Below, piece by piece: positions 35,313 through 45,942 of a stretch of 64,000 bases of DNA (positions within the stretch are counted from its first letter, which is position 1; each line of letters opens with the position of its first letter). Under the pieces are notes generated by a model, which saw only the letters and a list, made by a program, of their open reading frames with translations, made no database searches and had not been told where the DNA came from. Origin of the DNA: Chalara sp. BL73 (taxonomy: Eukaryota; Ascomycota; Leotiomycetes; Helotiales); the NCBI GenBank assembly GCA_918026815.1, contig CAKJVC010000159.1:124001-188000 (forward strand), read 5' to 3'. A program made the translations under genes and the position numbers.

Positions 35313-37740
35313 ATGGCGGCGGGGGAGGAGGAGCCTGCTATGCAGGTCATCGTTCTGGTAAGCAAATGCATTTTGTTTGTCCTTGCGTCCGAACCTATCA
35401 TTTCGTCGATATCTTTACTGTGCGGGGTGCTGCATGAAAGCGCTTACTACGTCATTCCGTTTGCCTTCTTTATTTGTTTCCATTCTGTTTTTGTTTCTGT
35501 ACATCCCTGGGTGGCTTGGTTCCTAGTGATTTGAGAAACTGATGTTTCTGAGAACACCAAGGTCACGTGTTAAACTTCCTGCAAGAGTTGGAGTCTAGAT
35601 ATCGGTTTGAGACTGAGGTTCTGTGATGGGACGTGGTATATCGGATCCGAGGGATCTATGGCGCAAGTGGCAACGTTCCTAATTGGGGCAAAGAGCAGTT
35701 TGTCCATACTAAAACCTTTCGAACACTTTTTATCATCAAACACCGGCTACGGTGAAGCGGGCGTCTATAAACTTTTTCTTCATCTTTGACAAATTACCTT
35801 TAATGGATTTCGAATTCTTGGATATTCGCGCTCTCCGCACTCTGCATTGGGAACCTTTCTAACAAGATAGGGTTCTGGAGGAGGTCCACTTGAGCATAAC
35901 GTGACCGCTTTCCTCGTACGCTCGTAAGTCTCTCCCAGATCATTATCACCCTTTCAGCATTCTCGAAGTCTTCGCAAGTAAGCACCTGTATTACGCCCGC
36001 TGACAGCTTAACCAGAACCGCCGAAACATGGGCCAAGGGGACAGTTCTCGCGGTGGACGCTGGTGTTCATCTCTCGGCAATAATGAAGCTGCTCGAGGAG
36101 CACACATCAGATGAGGCTCCAGACGCAACCACAACGAACGTAACCAGCGGGCCATTTAAAGGCCTCCAGACTCCTCATAGGTCGTTGAAAGCGAATGCAA
36201 GCTATGTCACAAGTTCACTCGTTGACGCTTATCTCATCACCCACCCACATCTTGACCATACCTCGGGCTTTATAATGAACACCGCAAACTTTCAAAGTAC
36301 AGGCCGTCCGAAGAAACTGGCAGCCTTACCTCCTACAATCGAGGCCTTCAAAACGCATATTTTCAACAATGTGATCTGGCCCAACTTGTCTGATGAAAAT
36401 CAAGGTGTGGGATTAATTACTTACATGAGATTAAGGGAAGGAGGCTCACCAGCTATTGGCGATGGTGATTCTAGAGGTTATGTTGAGATAGTGGATCATC
36501 TCGGTGTCAAAGCCTGGAGCATAAGCCACGGTCATTGTGTTGAAACGCATACTCATCGCGGCTCTAATGCAGGCCTCTCGCTGCCTGAATCAGCCTCACC
36601 AATGTTGCGCCCCCAATCCCTTCCGTTTATGCAAAATTCCCCCCGAGTAAGTCAGACCCAGTTACGTGCCTGTGGCTTGTTTCTAGGAGTTATCTACGGT
36701 CTGGGGGTTAGACTTGCTGACTCTGTTGTAGTCTGATTCATTAATGTCAGGCCCATCTGTGCAGCAGATCAGAGCCGAGATCGGTGGATTTTGTGTATAC
36801 GACAGCTGCGCATACTTCATCCGTGATCTACCTACTGGAAAGGAATTACTAATCTTTGGTGATGTCGAGCCAGACTCGGTTTCTCTTTCTCCACGCAATA
36901 GACATGTCTGGAGTGAGGCTGCGCCCATGATCATATCTGGACGTCTTGCGGCCATCTTTATTGAATGCTCATATAATGACTCCGTCACTCAAGACCGACT
37001 TTATGGACACCTTGCTCCGCGCTACTTGATTGAAGAGCTAAACGTGTTAGCGGAAGAGGTAGAAATGCAGCGGCGGCTGCATGATAAAGAGAACAAGAAG
37101 CGCAAACGGGTTAACCTAGTCCCGCCAGCGGCTGCCCGCAGACCGCCACCAACTCCGATCAGTAAGTATCCATGTTCAAGACAAGTAATTTTAGTCCTAA
37201 GGTTTCTGTGGAACGCAATGAGTCTGTTATTTTCTTACTTGCGCCACTTGCTCCGTTTCTTTCCGGCCCAGAATGTGAAAGCGGCTTCAATACGCTAAAC
37301 AGCTCCTTCAATCGCACTCAATATCTCGGGGTCTCATCTCTTTTCCAAACTCAAACTAATACTGTGTAGACATTAGACCGTTTGGGCCTCCTGTTGTTAG
37401 CCCGCTTGGTCAGAATGGGAACCCCGGACCAGGGACCTCGCCACCAAGTCCACTCTCACAAACCCACACCCTACCTCCTTCAGCCCGTCCAGTCAGTGAC
37501 TCTCGCATAGATGCCGAACATGATGTTTCAAACATCGTCGACGGGGAGATCAGCGTCAAGCCACGGAGCAATGCTCCTTTGAAAGGCGTGAAAATCATTG
37601 TTATTCATGTCAAAGAGAAAATGGACGATGGTCCGTCAGGTGCAGACGTTGTATTAGCGCAGTTGCTCGCACACGAAGAAAGAGAGGGATTTGGTTGCGA
37701 ATTTATTGTTTCGCATGCTGGACAGTCCTTTCATCTCTGA
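35313..37740 (+). CDS. PDE1: Class II (low-affinity) cyclic AMP phosphodiesterase
   Basis: Exons 35313-35357, 35871-35923, 36016-36646, 36732-37161 and 37370-37740 join to 509 residues. The enzyme hydrolyses cAMP to 5'-AMP and so damps protein kinase A signalling. Class II signatures are present: MQVIVLGSGGGP with NVTAFLVRS, WAKGTVLAVDAG, the metal-binding motif HPHLDH (residues 109-114) followed by TSGF, and later ELLIFGDVEPDS and AIFIECSYND. The C-terminal exon carries VKIIVIHVKEKMDDGPSG and HEEREGFGCEF, typical of the fungal family. The first intron (513 bases) and the fourth (208 bases) are far longer than others in this window, but both joins restore conserved sequence exactly. A Pro/Ser-rich insert spans about 370-430. 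Confidence 0.9.
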
Positions 37741-38654
37741 TGAAGTCAAAGTATAAAAATGGTATAGGTTCAGAAGGTACTTTTTTTTTGGAGTTTAGGG
37801 CGCAGCACTCTGATTTTGGAGGCTTTTGCAGGAACTTAGACGGTTGTTAACAGCGTTCGCACGTATGGGGAAGGTGGCCTGAGCTCTCTTATGGTGCTAT
37901 GGTTGTACGATTAGTTGCGGGCTTCGAAGCGTTCCCAGGAGGAGAAGATGGCTTGGACGTGTAAGAATATATGAAAATAAGGTATTTTTATTAATTTCCG
38001 CTCTTCCAAATCTTAGTTGAACTCCTAAAACATTGATTTCATTCCAAAATCTAACCATCTACCAAACCCACTCACTCTTCCTACCTTTCATATTAATTTT
38101 CTTTCCTTCCATCCAGTATCCAATCTCAAGCCCTCTCCCATATTCCGCCCCTTCCAAACAAAAAGACCTTATCCTGCATCATCCATCAGCCATGACATTT
38201 GCAGTTCTAGAAGCCTTGTCTCTAGCCTATTCTCCACTTACCGCGTGCTTCCAACCCCCATCTCAACGCCGTCCTCACCACCACGCCAAGCGATCATGAA
38301 CTATCTTCCAGGCTAAATCACCTGACGGACTTTCGCACCTTGCCGCTACGAAACTCACACAAATACTCTCTCTCTCTTCCCCTCTCCTTTTAGATACCAA
38401 GAGGATATACGAGAGAGAAATGGGAAACCCTTGGTCTGACTAATTAATAGGGTTCTTTAAGTTCTTTGGCGCCATCGCACGTACGAAAGTATAAGTTCAT
38501 CGTCTTGCTTGTCTAAGTTTGATATTTAAGGCTTAGACTCGATTTTTTTTTTTTGGATCGCCTTGCCTGTTGCTTCTTCTTTGGAGCGTCGCAACGTTGA
38601 TTTTGGGAACTTCATCGCGTCGGAATCTGAGGTCCGCGGTCGACAACGAGAAAG
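37741..38654. other. Intergenic with pyrimidine-rich leader
   Basis: No supported gene. A CT-rich tract (about 38360-38400), ending in a TTTTAG acceptor-like signal, could be promoter/leader sequence or a 5'UTR intron of the gene starting at 38655. Confidence 0.45.
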
Positions 38655-40277
38655 ATGTCTAACAATATGCAGGGAGACGAGCCTCTCTTCCGGGGTCAGC
38701 AGGATGGGTTCATGAACGGTTACAATGCGGCCCCAGACTCTTACGTGCCCAGCATGTTTCACAACGATGCCACGCCCATGCATCCTCTTTCTCAACTTCC
38801 TCAACCTCCACCAGCTAACCCACAGTTTTCGAATGGGGCCATAGACCCTTCTTTCTTGATGGCAAATTTTCCATCAGCGCCGTCTTTTCCTCCACATACG
38901 TCTCAATCATTCAATATGACCACTGGTAACAGTATGCCGACCCTCCCCGCCCCTTCCTCTGCGTTGGCGCTGAACCCATTCGACTTCCCGGGCGTGAGCG
39001 ATCCCGAGGAAGGAATTATGGGTGAGGACTTCTTTCCTCACGGAAGGTCCGTCCAGCAGGTACATCCGCAGGGTGCTCCTTATGTCAGCCAGCAACCCTG
39101 GCAATCTGACCCGCGGCTGTGGAACCAAGTCAACAATGATCTTACCATGAGGGATGGTGTTTCTTTCGCAAGCGGAACGGGGGAAGGAAGCGTTGCGAGT
39201 ACACAGGCGGGGAGCCAGATGCAGATTGGCGGCATGGGCCTGGGTGCTGCGGGTTCTCTTGATCCTCGGCTTGTTCTAGGAGGTCCCGCTCATCTTTCCG
39301 CCGCTGGTCCCGCGCCGGGATACATGAAATCTGGACAAGCAAGGCCAGCAAAACGCAACACAGAAGTACAGGAAGCCAGGAACCGGCAGCTAGGCCTGCA
39401 GCAATCAAACAGAGGTGTTCAAAAGCCAAAGACGCACTCAAGATCGGCTAAGCGGGGATGCCTGGGAGGAAAGTTTTGTTCTTTGGTTGTAGGCTCCGTA
39501 GATGGTCAAGGACGAAGGGGCCAACAGATTACGGCGCTGGGCCCCGAAAATACGCACCGCGAGTCGTCAGACGGGGAACTTGCATGGCCTCTGAGCGAGG
39601 CGGAGAAGCTGGAGGATCTTTCTGAGTTGGCAGCAAACGATCCACATGCGCTGGAGACATATTTGAAATATACAAGACAACGAGGCCGCCGTCGTTGTTG
39701 CCTGCCCAACTCCTCCAATTCGGAAATAGAAGATCTCAAGCGGCTCATGAACGAGCACGCGTCACTTTCCGGACCGCAGAAGGAGGAGCGGCAGAAGGAT
39801 TTGTGTATGAGGGTCTTGGCAACGGTTGGGGGGTGGATGATGAGAGGAGGACCTGAGCGTGGCAGGAAAAATCTCAAGAGGACGATAACGTGCTGTGTTG
39901 AAGGCGAGAGGTACACCATATGGGCAGACGAAGGCGACAAAAGGGACCAGTTGATCACAGAGGTGATGACGTGCTTGAGCAGACGGGAAAATGAGCGCCT
40001 GGTCCAGCACGAGCGAGCCACACCTGCGAAGGATAGAGAGGGTTCCCTGCCTGAACAGCAGGCCCAGCGTCGCGAGCCAACGACATCATCCGTGCCTGGG
40101 ACTTCGATTGCGGAACGGATTGGAAGCCTAGGCCAGTCGTCTGCCTCGATGCCCTCCCCGTTGCACAACTCCCAGGAGGTAGCTACCTTTGCTCAACCAC
40201 CCCAACCGCTGCCCTACGGCAACGAAGATGATAAGATGTTAAGGCAGATGATGTCTGACTACACATATTTTGGCTGA
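38655..40277 (+). CDS. Hypothetical protein, largely disordered
   Basis: An open frame of 540 residues that I do not recognise. Residues 1-260 are rich in Pro, Gln, Ser, Gly, Asn and Met (NNMQGDEPLFRGQQDGF, HPLSQLPQPPPANPQF), as in disordered transcription-related proteins. A basic stretch (KPKTHSRSAKRG) follows. The part from about 310 to 455 looks folded: SEAEKLEDLSELAANDPHA, ETYLKYTRQRGRRR, LKRLMNEHASLSG, LCMRVLATVGGWMMRGGPER and CVEGERYTIWADEGD. The tail is again low-complexity. No transmembrane or signal segment is visible. A short intron near 39450-39540 is possible, because the cysteine-rich segment there (CLGGKFCSLVVG) fits poorly with its surroundings; I could not place it with confidence. 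It is probably a regulatory protein, but that is inference from composition only. Confidence 0.6.
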   Translation: MSNNMQGDEPLFRGQQDGFMNGYNAAPDSYVPSMFHNDATPMHPLSQLPQPPPANPQFSNGAIDPSFLMANFPSAPSFPPHTSQSFNMTTGNSMPTLPAPSSALALNPFDFPGVSDPEEGIMGEDFFPHGRSVQQVHPQGAPYVSQQPWQSDPRLWNQVNNDLTMRDGVSFASGTGEGSVASTQAGSQMQIGGMGLGAAGSLDPRLVLGGPAHLSAAGPAPGYMKSGQARPAKRNTEVQEARNRQLGLQQSNRGVQKPKTHSRSAKRGCLGGKFCSLVVGSVDGQGRRGQQITALGPENTHRESSDGELAWPLSEAEKLEDLSELAANDPHALETYLKYTRQRGRRRCCLPNSSNSEIEDLKRLMNEHASLSGPQKEERQKDLCMRVLATVGGWMMRGGPERGRKNLKRTITCCVEGERYTIWADEGDKRDQLITEVMTCLSRRENERLVQHERATPAKDREGSLPEQQAQRREPTTSSVPGTSIAERIGSLGQSSASMPSPLHNSQEVATFAQPPQPLPYGNEDDKMLRQMMSDYTYFG

Positions 40278-41000
40278 AGAGGGCAAATGCACGGTGGACT
40301 GAATTGGACTGGCGATGCTGGAGACTTGGATAGATGAGGGCATGAGGTAGCTGTTGAAGAGTTCTTATGACGTTAGGAACACTAGCTGGTACAAGATCCG
40401 TGAAAGCATGTGGGAGGAACCGCCTCTGGCAATCACATGTGATAGTCGAGGTTGCTTTTTGTTTTGTTTTTTGGAAGGCAGCAGATAGGTTAAATTGCAA
40501 AATATGTTGAGTACGAAGCACCTATCTTTCATGTGCAGTGGGGCAAAAGCATAAGTCACACATACATCACAACAAAGAGTGCATGCTACTGTAGATGCAT
40601 TAGAACTCTGCAACATGAGAAAGGGTTGGGATGGAGAACACTCACTCACTCACTCGAAGCGTGCCACTTCCTTGAGCCGCTCACTTAAAGTGGTCAAAGA
40701 TCAGCCAATGGATCCGGAGACCTACAAAGGAAGAAGTCGGATTGTGTATGTATCTTCTGTCATGCTATATGCTACATCCCCTCGCCCCTCATGCTATGCT
40801 AGCAATTAAGCCTTCTTCACCTCGCATTGCGAAAAGCCCGAGGGCTCAGTTCCGCGTGAACCTATCACTTAAGAAACGCCAATACGCCCCATCGCATTCA
40901 TGGTCAAATGATTGTGCCTCCCTCGCTAATATAAGCATAACCCCTGCCTCATAACACCGCCAAACCATATCCTATTGAAAGCTTTTCATATCTACCCATG
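40278..41000. other. Intergenic between convergent genes
   Basis: Contains a short ACTC tandem repeat near 40641-40656. No supported gene; both flanking genes end here. Confidence 0.5.
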
Positions 41001-42616
41001 TCATGATCTTCCCGCCCTAGAATTGCTTTGTCCCTGGCTAGCACTACGGTCCCTGCCTCTAGCATCGGCAATTGCATCGCTGTAGCTAGGTATCGGCGGA
41101 GGCGTGCTTTTCCTCCTTGCTGAAGGGGTTCTTCGTGCATCAGGGTTATTCAGTTCGCTACCGTCGTCTGAAGTATGCGGGCTCGTATATTCAGGTGGGA
41201 AATCTTGGCTTCCCAGTCCGCGCCGTGCTGAGCTCGACTCTCCCGGCTCCTCAGTTGGGGAGATATGCTCGAATTGTGTTAGTGAGATATCTGTAGGTGA
41301 CCGCACTGGTCCTGGGCTGGTAGGTGGGCCATATCTAATATTTCCACTCCGTGTTCGTCCGTGTCTTGAGTCTTGGTATTGGCCTTGAGAATTCTGAGTT
41401 CTTTCTCTACCCGCTTCCAGAAGAATGCTTCCCTGCTCGCTGCCGTACGGCGGTGGTGGTGCGAGACTGCCAGTCATTGGCGCCAATCCCCACTTCTTGA
41501 CATTTGCTTCAATAAACACAAACCCAGATTGACCAAAGTTGACATGTACGGTACACGGTCCGTTTGCACCAACGGCTGGGAACAGATTCTGGGACTTCAG
41601 TCCATGCGCCACATCTTCTAGTTTCTTTCCGTTTCGAGTGAAAAATACTGTGCCGGTTCTCGGTCGATATCCAACGCCGATAACATCTCCCTGTACATAT
41701 GCTGGCCCATATTGAGGTCCGTGAAATGGTTGGTTATATCTGCGTTGACCATGTGATGCATATGCAACCGAATACTTATGCCATCCTATTCTCATATTAG
41801 CTTCCACAGACAAGAGATCCCTAAAGCAAATCATACCTGGCAACCTAAATAATGGATACGGCTTCGTAGCAACACCTATGCTCAACAAGGTTGATTCCGG
41901 TTTATCATATATCTTCGACTCCCAGTAGTACACCTCGTTCTGCTTCGGTAGCGGTAAATTGCTAAGAACAGAGCATTCTGAATCAAAGAACTCGATTTCC
42001 GTGCGGCCTTCCACAAAGCAATTCGCAATCTCAAGCTCTGGCTCAAACTCCCATGCAGAAACTCCTTTTTCTTGAATCGCTAGATATTGTGATAATGAGA
42101 TGTCGGTTGGCAAGGAATCTGGCGGGTTTGCTTGGATGAAAGCTAAATATTGATGATTAGTCCCAGGTGTCCCCCAACGTACAAGCCAACAAACAAGATA
42201 GCAGGAGGCATACCTTTAGCTCTGAAATACTCCGTCCGCTGCAAATCATCCATCCCCTCTAACGCCTCTGCCTCCTCCCTCGCATACGCCTGCTCATCGT
42301 CATATTCTCCGGGCCTCCCCAGCCGATCCAGCAATATCCTCCCACTGCTCGTATACCTGAAGAAGTACACCACGAGGAAGATCAACGCAATCAGGATGGC
42401 GCTCCCAAACGAGCTAAGCAAGCCGATCAGCACGCCGTTGACCGTCGAATCGGTCGAGCTCGTTATCCGGACAGGGGCAGCAAGGGAAGATCCATCGTGG
42501 GCGAGCAGGGCTTGCAGCTCTTGATAGTTGCTGTTCTCGGCCTTGAGCGTGGGAGATGGGATGAGCGCAGTGGCAAGGGTCGTCGACTGAAATCCCCGCC
42601 GAAGAGAGTCCTCCAT
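41001..42616 (-). CDS. Ear1/Ssh4-like SPRY-domain adaptor of Rsp5 ubiquitin ligase
   Basis: Exons 42616-42214, 42142-41837 and 41785-41001 join to 497 residues. Residues 61-87 form one membrane segment (VLIGLLSSFGSAILIALIF). The SPRY domain spans about 170-320, with YYWESKIYDKPE, IGVATKPYPLFRLPGWHKYSVAY, GDVIGVGYRPRTGTVFFTRNG and LFPAVGANGPCTVHVNFGQ. Two PPxY motifs follow, PPPY (347-350) and PPEY (433-436), the binding sites for Rsp5/Nedd4 WW domains. Ear1 and Ssh4 are endosomal/vacuolar proteins that bring membrane cargo to Rsp5 for ubiquitination and sorting. The 51-base second intron lies inside the SPRY domain, lacks a stop and keeps frame, so unspliced mRNA would insert 17 residues; splicing restores the conserved RLPGWHKYSVAY. 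Confidence 0.88.
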
Positions 42617-43655
42617 CGTTTATCGTGTGACCGTCCCTCCTTCACTGCCGATCCGTCCAGTAAAGGCCCCAATCCCAGCCTAGCAATGGATCCAGCGGTG
42701 CTCGGCCAGCGAGGGAGATGTAGATTTGTCGTGGTCGTTGCTTGCGGATCGAATGGCGGGTGGTTGAGGTTGGGGTGTTAGATGCAGATTGATAAGGTGA
42801 CAGACAGGCGAGGTGATGGTGGTTGAAGTCTTGCTGTAGAACCCGACAGGGGTCTTGGCCAGTGGCGTCACACTTGGATCCAGAAGACTGCTGCTTTAGC
42901 TTGATGAATGCGTGGCTGCACGTTTGCAATTCAAGGCTTGAATTTGTCACGCAATATTCGTTGGTCGGAGCTATTGAAGTTGAGGTATGAGGAATCGATA
43001 GTATTTACATGTTTGATATTTTGAGGTATGCAGATTTACGAGTCGGAGTCTTGGTTCTGGCGCGCCTGTTTGGGCTATGCCAATGGTTTCAGTAGGCGCA
43101 GCGCTATAGAATGCACGTCAATCAGTGCCCTTTGTGTGGCTTCTGACCAGACGAGGAACGTATTGAAGGAGTTTGAGTGAAGCAGCAATTAAAGATTTTT
43201 GGGGAGGAGAGAGTTAAGATCTTGGGAGCTTGGGATATGGTTCAGGCAAAGGGCAAGTTCAATGAATGCTTGTGCCAACCTGGGAATCAACAAGTTTAAG
43301 AACCTCTAGAGGACAGGTGCATCAGCCTATGGTAATCTCTATGGCCAGCTTTTCGTGAAAAGTCAACATCAGGCACGCCGAATTCAACTCTTGGCCCTTC
43401 TCATCTAATTCCGCAAAGATGAGCCTGTCGAGGATGGTCACGACATGACACAAGACCAATTTTCATTCTATTCATGTCAATGAAATTACACACATGAATG
43501 TTGTTGAAAACATCGATTTCACCATGAATATATGAATCTGCCATGTCGATATTGCACTGTAACGCCGCATCTATGCATCCAGAAACACCATGAATAGTTC
43601 CGCAGCAACCCTTGCCTAAGGTTTATTCAGCCTCATCCTTCACCAAGACTGAACG
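42617..43655. other. Intergenic, no gene seen
   Basis: About 1 kb between two minus-strand genes. It holds the upstream region of the SPRY gene; the frames present are short and motif-free. Confidence 0.5.
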
Positions 43656-44724
43656 CTACCCCAACATCTCCTCATCATCATTATCTGCACCACCCTTTTT
43701 CCTCTGGTCGGACGCTCTATCCTTAGTCTTCTTCTTCGCATCATCAATCCATGTCTTGTAGGCATCTGGCCCCTCCTTCAGCTTCTCAGCAATAACACCC
43801 TTCAGCACCTCCCCTGCAAATCCCACAAAATTATGTCTCCTCAGCGCATTCTCAAACTGCCAATCGCTCCTCTTGTTCTCCTCTCTTACCAACATCTCCT
43901 CGTCTCCAATCTCCCTAGCCCTAACTCTTAGGTCCCGAACCATAGCCAGCAAATTGAATCTTATCTCATGCGCAGGATACCGTTCTATCCTTCGTTGCAG
44001 GACGGGTATGACCTTCTCGGGAAACTCCTCGAACGTGCTCGCTCCATGCGCGATCGGTGCAGGCTGTAAACCGTCTAGCTCGTAGAGAACCCCGTTGATA
44101 GGCGTATACGCGATAAAATGATAAACATCATCATCCTCCGTTGCCGTACGCTGCGTCTCATCCACAAACGGGCTGCTCTTCGCAAACGAATTATGCACAT
44201 CTCGGATCAGCTCTGAGTTGCTGAGCGCCTCCCCTCTAAACTCTGCCGGGAAACCCGCAGTAAACTCCTTGAAGTCCCGTAACTGCGTCCCGACATCTAT
44301 TTCTCCATCCTTGTTTAGCAGGACCGAAAGTAGAGCCTGCGTACCGCAGGCGTTCTGGATAGTCTGCGCAGCGAAGAAAATGTTCTCCGCGGCGGCATAA
44401 TCATATTGGCCGTCTTTAGGTGTGCCGTCCTCGTTCGCCCTCTCGCCGGTAGGGTACTTGAAAAGAAAGATGACGCCGTAGACCGGGCTCAGCTGGCGGA
44501 GATATTCAGAGTCGAGGGCGATCAGCTCTTCGAATTGCACATCTTTGACCCCTAGGTTATCGAGCAGGAAGGTGAAGACACCCTACTTAAATATCAGCGC
44601 CTTACTTGTAATGGTTAACTTTGCGGACTGACCGCATCGGATTCGACTGTTGATAGAGTCAGTAAGCTTACGAATGCAAAGCATTTCTTAAGGAATACAT
44701 ACTGGTATTCCATCCACCACTCAT
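43656..44724 (-). CDS. UCH2: Ubiquitin C-terminal hydrolase UCH37/UCHL5-like
   Basis: Exons 44724-44703, 44646-44633 and 44582-43656 join to 320 residues, the usual family length. The first two exons are only 22 and 14 bases, yet they rebuild the invariant start GWNTIESDAGVFT. Peptidase C12 residues are all present: Gln85 and Cys91 (AAQTIQNACGTQA), His166 (DDVYHFIAY) and Asp181 (YELDGLQ). The C-terminal region has ENKRSDWQFENALRRHNFVG, the ULD-like part that binds the proteasome, then a Lys-rich tail. UCH37 trims ubiquitin chains at the 19S regulatory particle in many species; whether it is proteasome-bound here is inferred from family. It appears complete and active. Confidence 0.93.
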
Positions 44725-45942
44725 GTTGCTTGTGATTGACAATGAGCTGTGTTCATACCAAATTATTATTCCAGAGCTTCGCTGAGGCTTCAGCTGTGGC
44801 GCATACCCGGTCCCCTGCTCTGTTCGAGCCCCGCAAAATTCACATGACGTCCCCTTTCTCTCCCAGGCAACCCCAAAACCAAAGAAGGAAGGAGTCTGTT
44901 TACCTTCTTAAAAAAGGAAAAGAAAAAGAAGGGGGACGAGGATACAAGTGTTGAGCCGCTAAGTCGTTTTTCAACTACTGTAACCAAGCATTCTCCTCGG
45001 ACCATATCTTTTACACTTTCCCATATTTCCCGATGCCGGAGACAAAATGCTATTCTCCTCTGCGGGCGGTACACGAGTGGTTTTGGAATGAACGGGGAGA
45101 GGCATCGGGACAGAAAGGTCAAAATATGTGAATAGGTGTACTCTAAAAATACTTCATTCTTGGTCACCTAGGCTCTGCAGCTTAAGCACTCTCTTCGTAG
45201 TCTTTTCTTTTTTACAAACCAGATAGGAAACACATGCTGCATTTTCAATAATGTTCATGGAAGTGTGTGCGATCACCAAGTCCCTCAAAATGCGTGGATT
45301 AAAAGTATATGCGGGAGCTAAACAGTTTCAATATTCTTCTAATACATGTCGTTGCTTCAACGATGTGATCGATTACACAAGAGCCGCTACAATAACGCCC
45401 TTACCACCATTTTGTTCCCAAAACAAACAAGCAAATCATCTTAAGCTTTCAAAAAAAAAAGCTCGCTTCACCAAAAAAACAAAAAACGCCGCTATCCATG
45501 CAATATGCTGAGGGTATCTTTAAGGACCGTGGGTATAAGGATCGTGGTGCTAGTAATCGTACATGATAATCATAGCGAAATGTCATTCATAAGTCGTTAA
45601 ATTCGTGCGTGGTGTCGGAAACAAGATATTAAGACCCGAGATTAATAAATCTCTTTGAGAGTTGTAGTTGTGATTAAGCCGTCATTGCGTAATGAGGAAT
45701 TATGTCTCGCGGCCTTTGCCCTTCGGGTCGGCCGGAGTGGGGACGCGTTGAGGATAGTTACTGGGAAGATGCGGTGGCAGCGGGAACTGAGACATCTGTT
45801 GAGATTGGTGGGAGTGTTGGCGTTCGAGGGAGTGCGGCTCGAACTGGAAGTGTTGTTGATGAGGGTTTTGAGACTGCTGGAACGGCTGCTCAAATTTGAG
45901 AATTGGGGTGGTCCTGGGCGAAAGTTAAATCCTTGGCCCTCG
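44725..45942. other. Intergenic, no gene seen
   Basis: About 1.2 kb upstream of the UCH37 gene, with A-rich runs around 45445-45490. No supported gene. Confidence 0.5.

Noticed and set aside
39506..40168. 220-codon minus-strand frame
   Set aside because: Antisense to the plus-strand orphan gene; its composition is what reverse-strand shadow frames give, with no motif.
40579..40809. Small plus-strand frame downstream of the orphan gene
   Set aside because: Lies across a microsatellite and shows no motif.
44815..44845. tRNA-like T-loop (GTTCGAGCCCC)
   Set aside because: The stem does not pair and the rest of a tRNA is absent.
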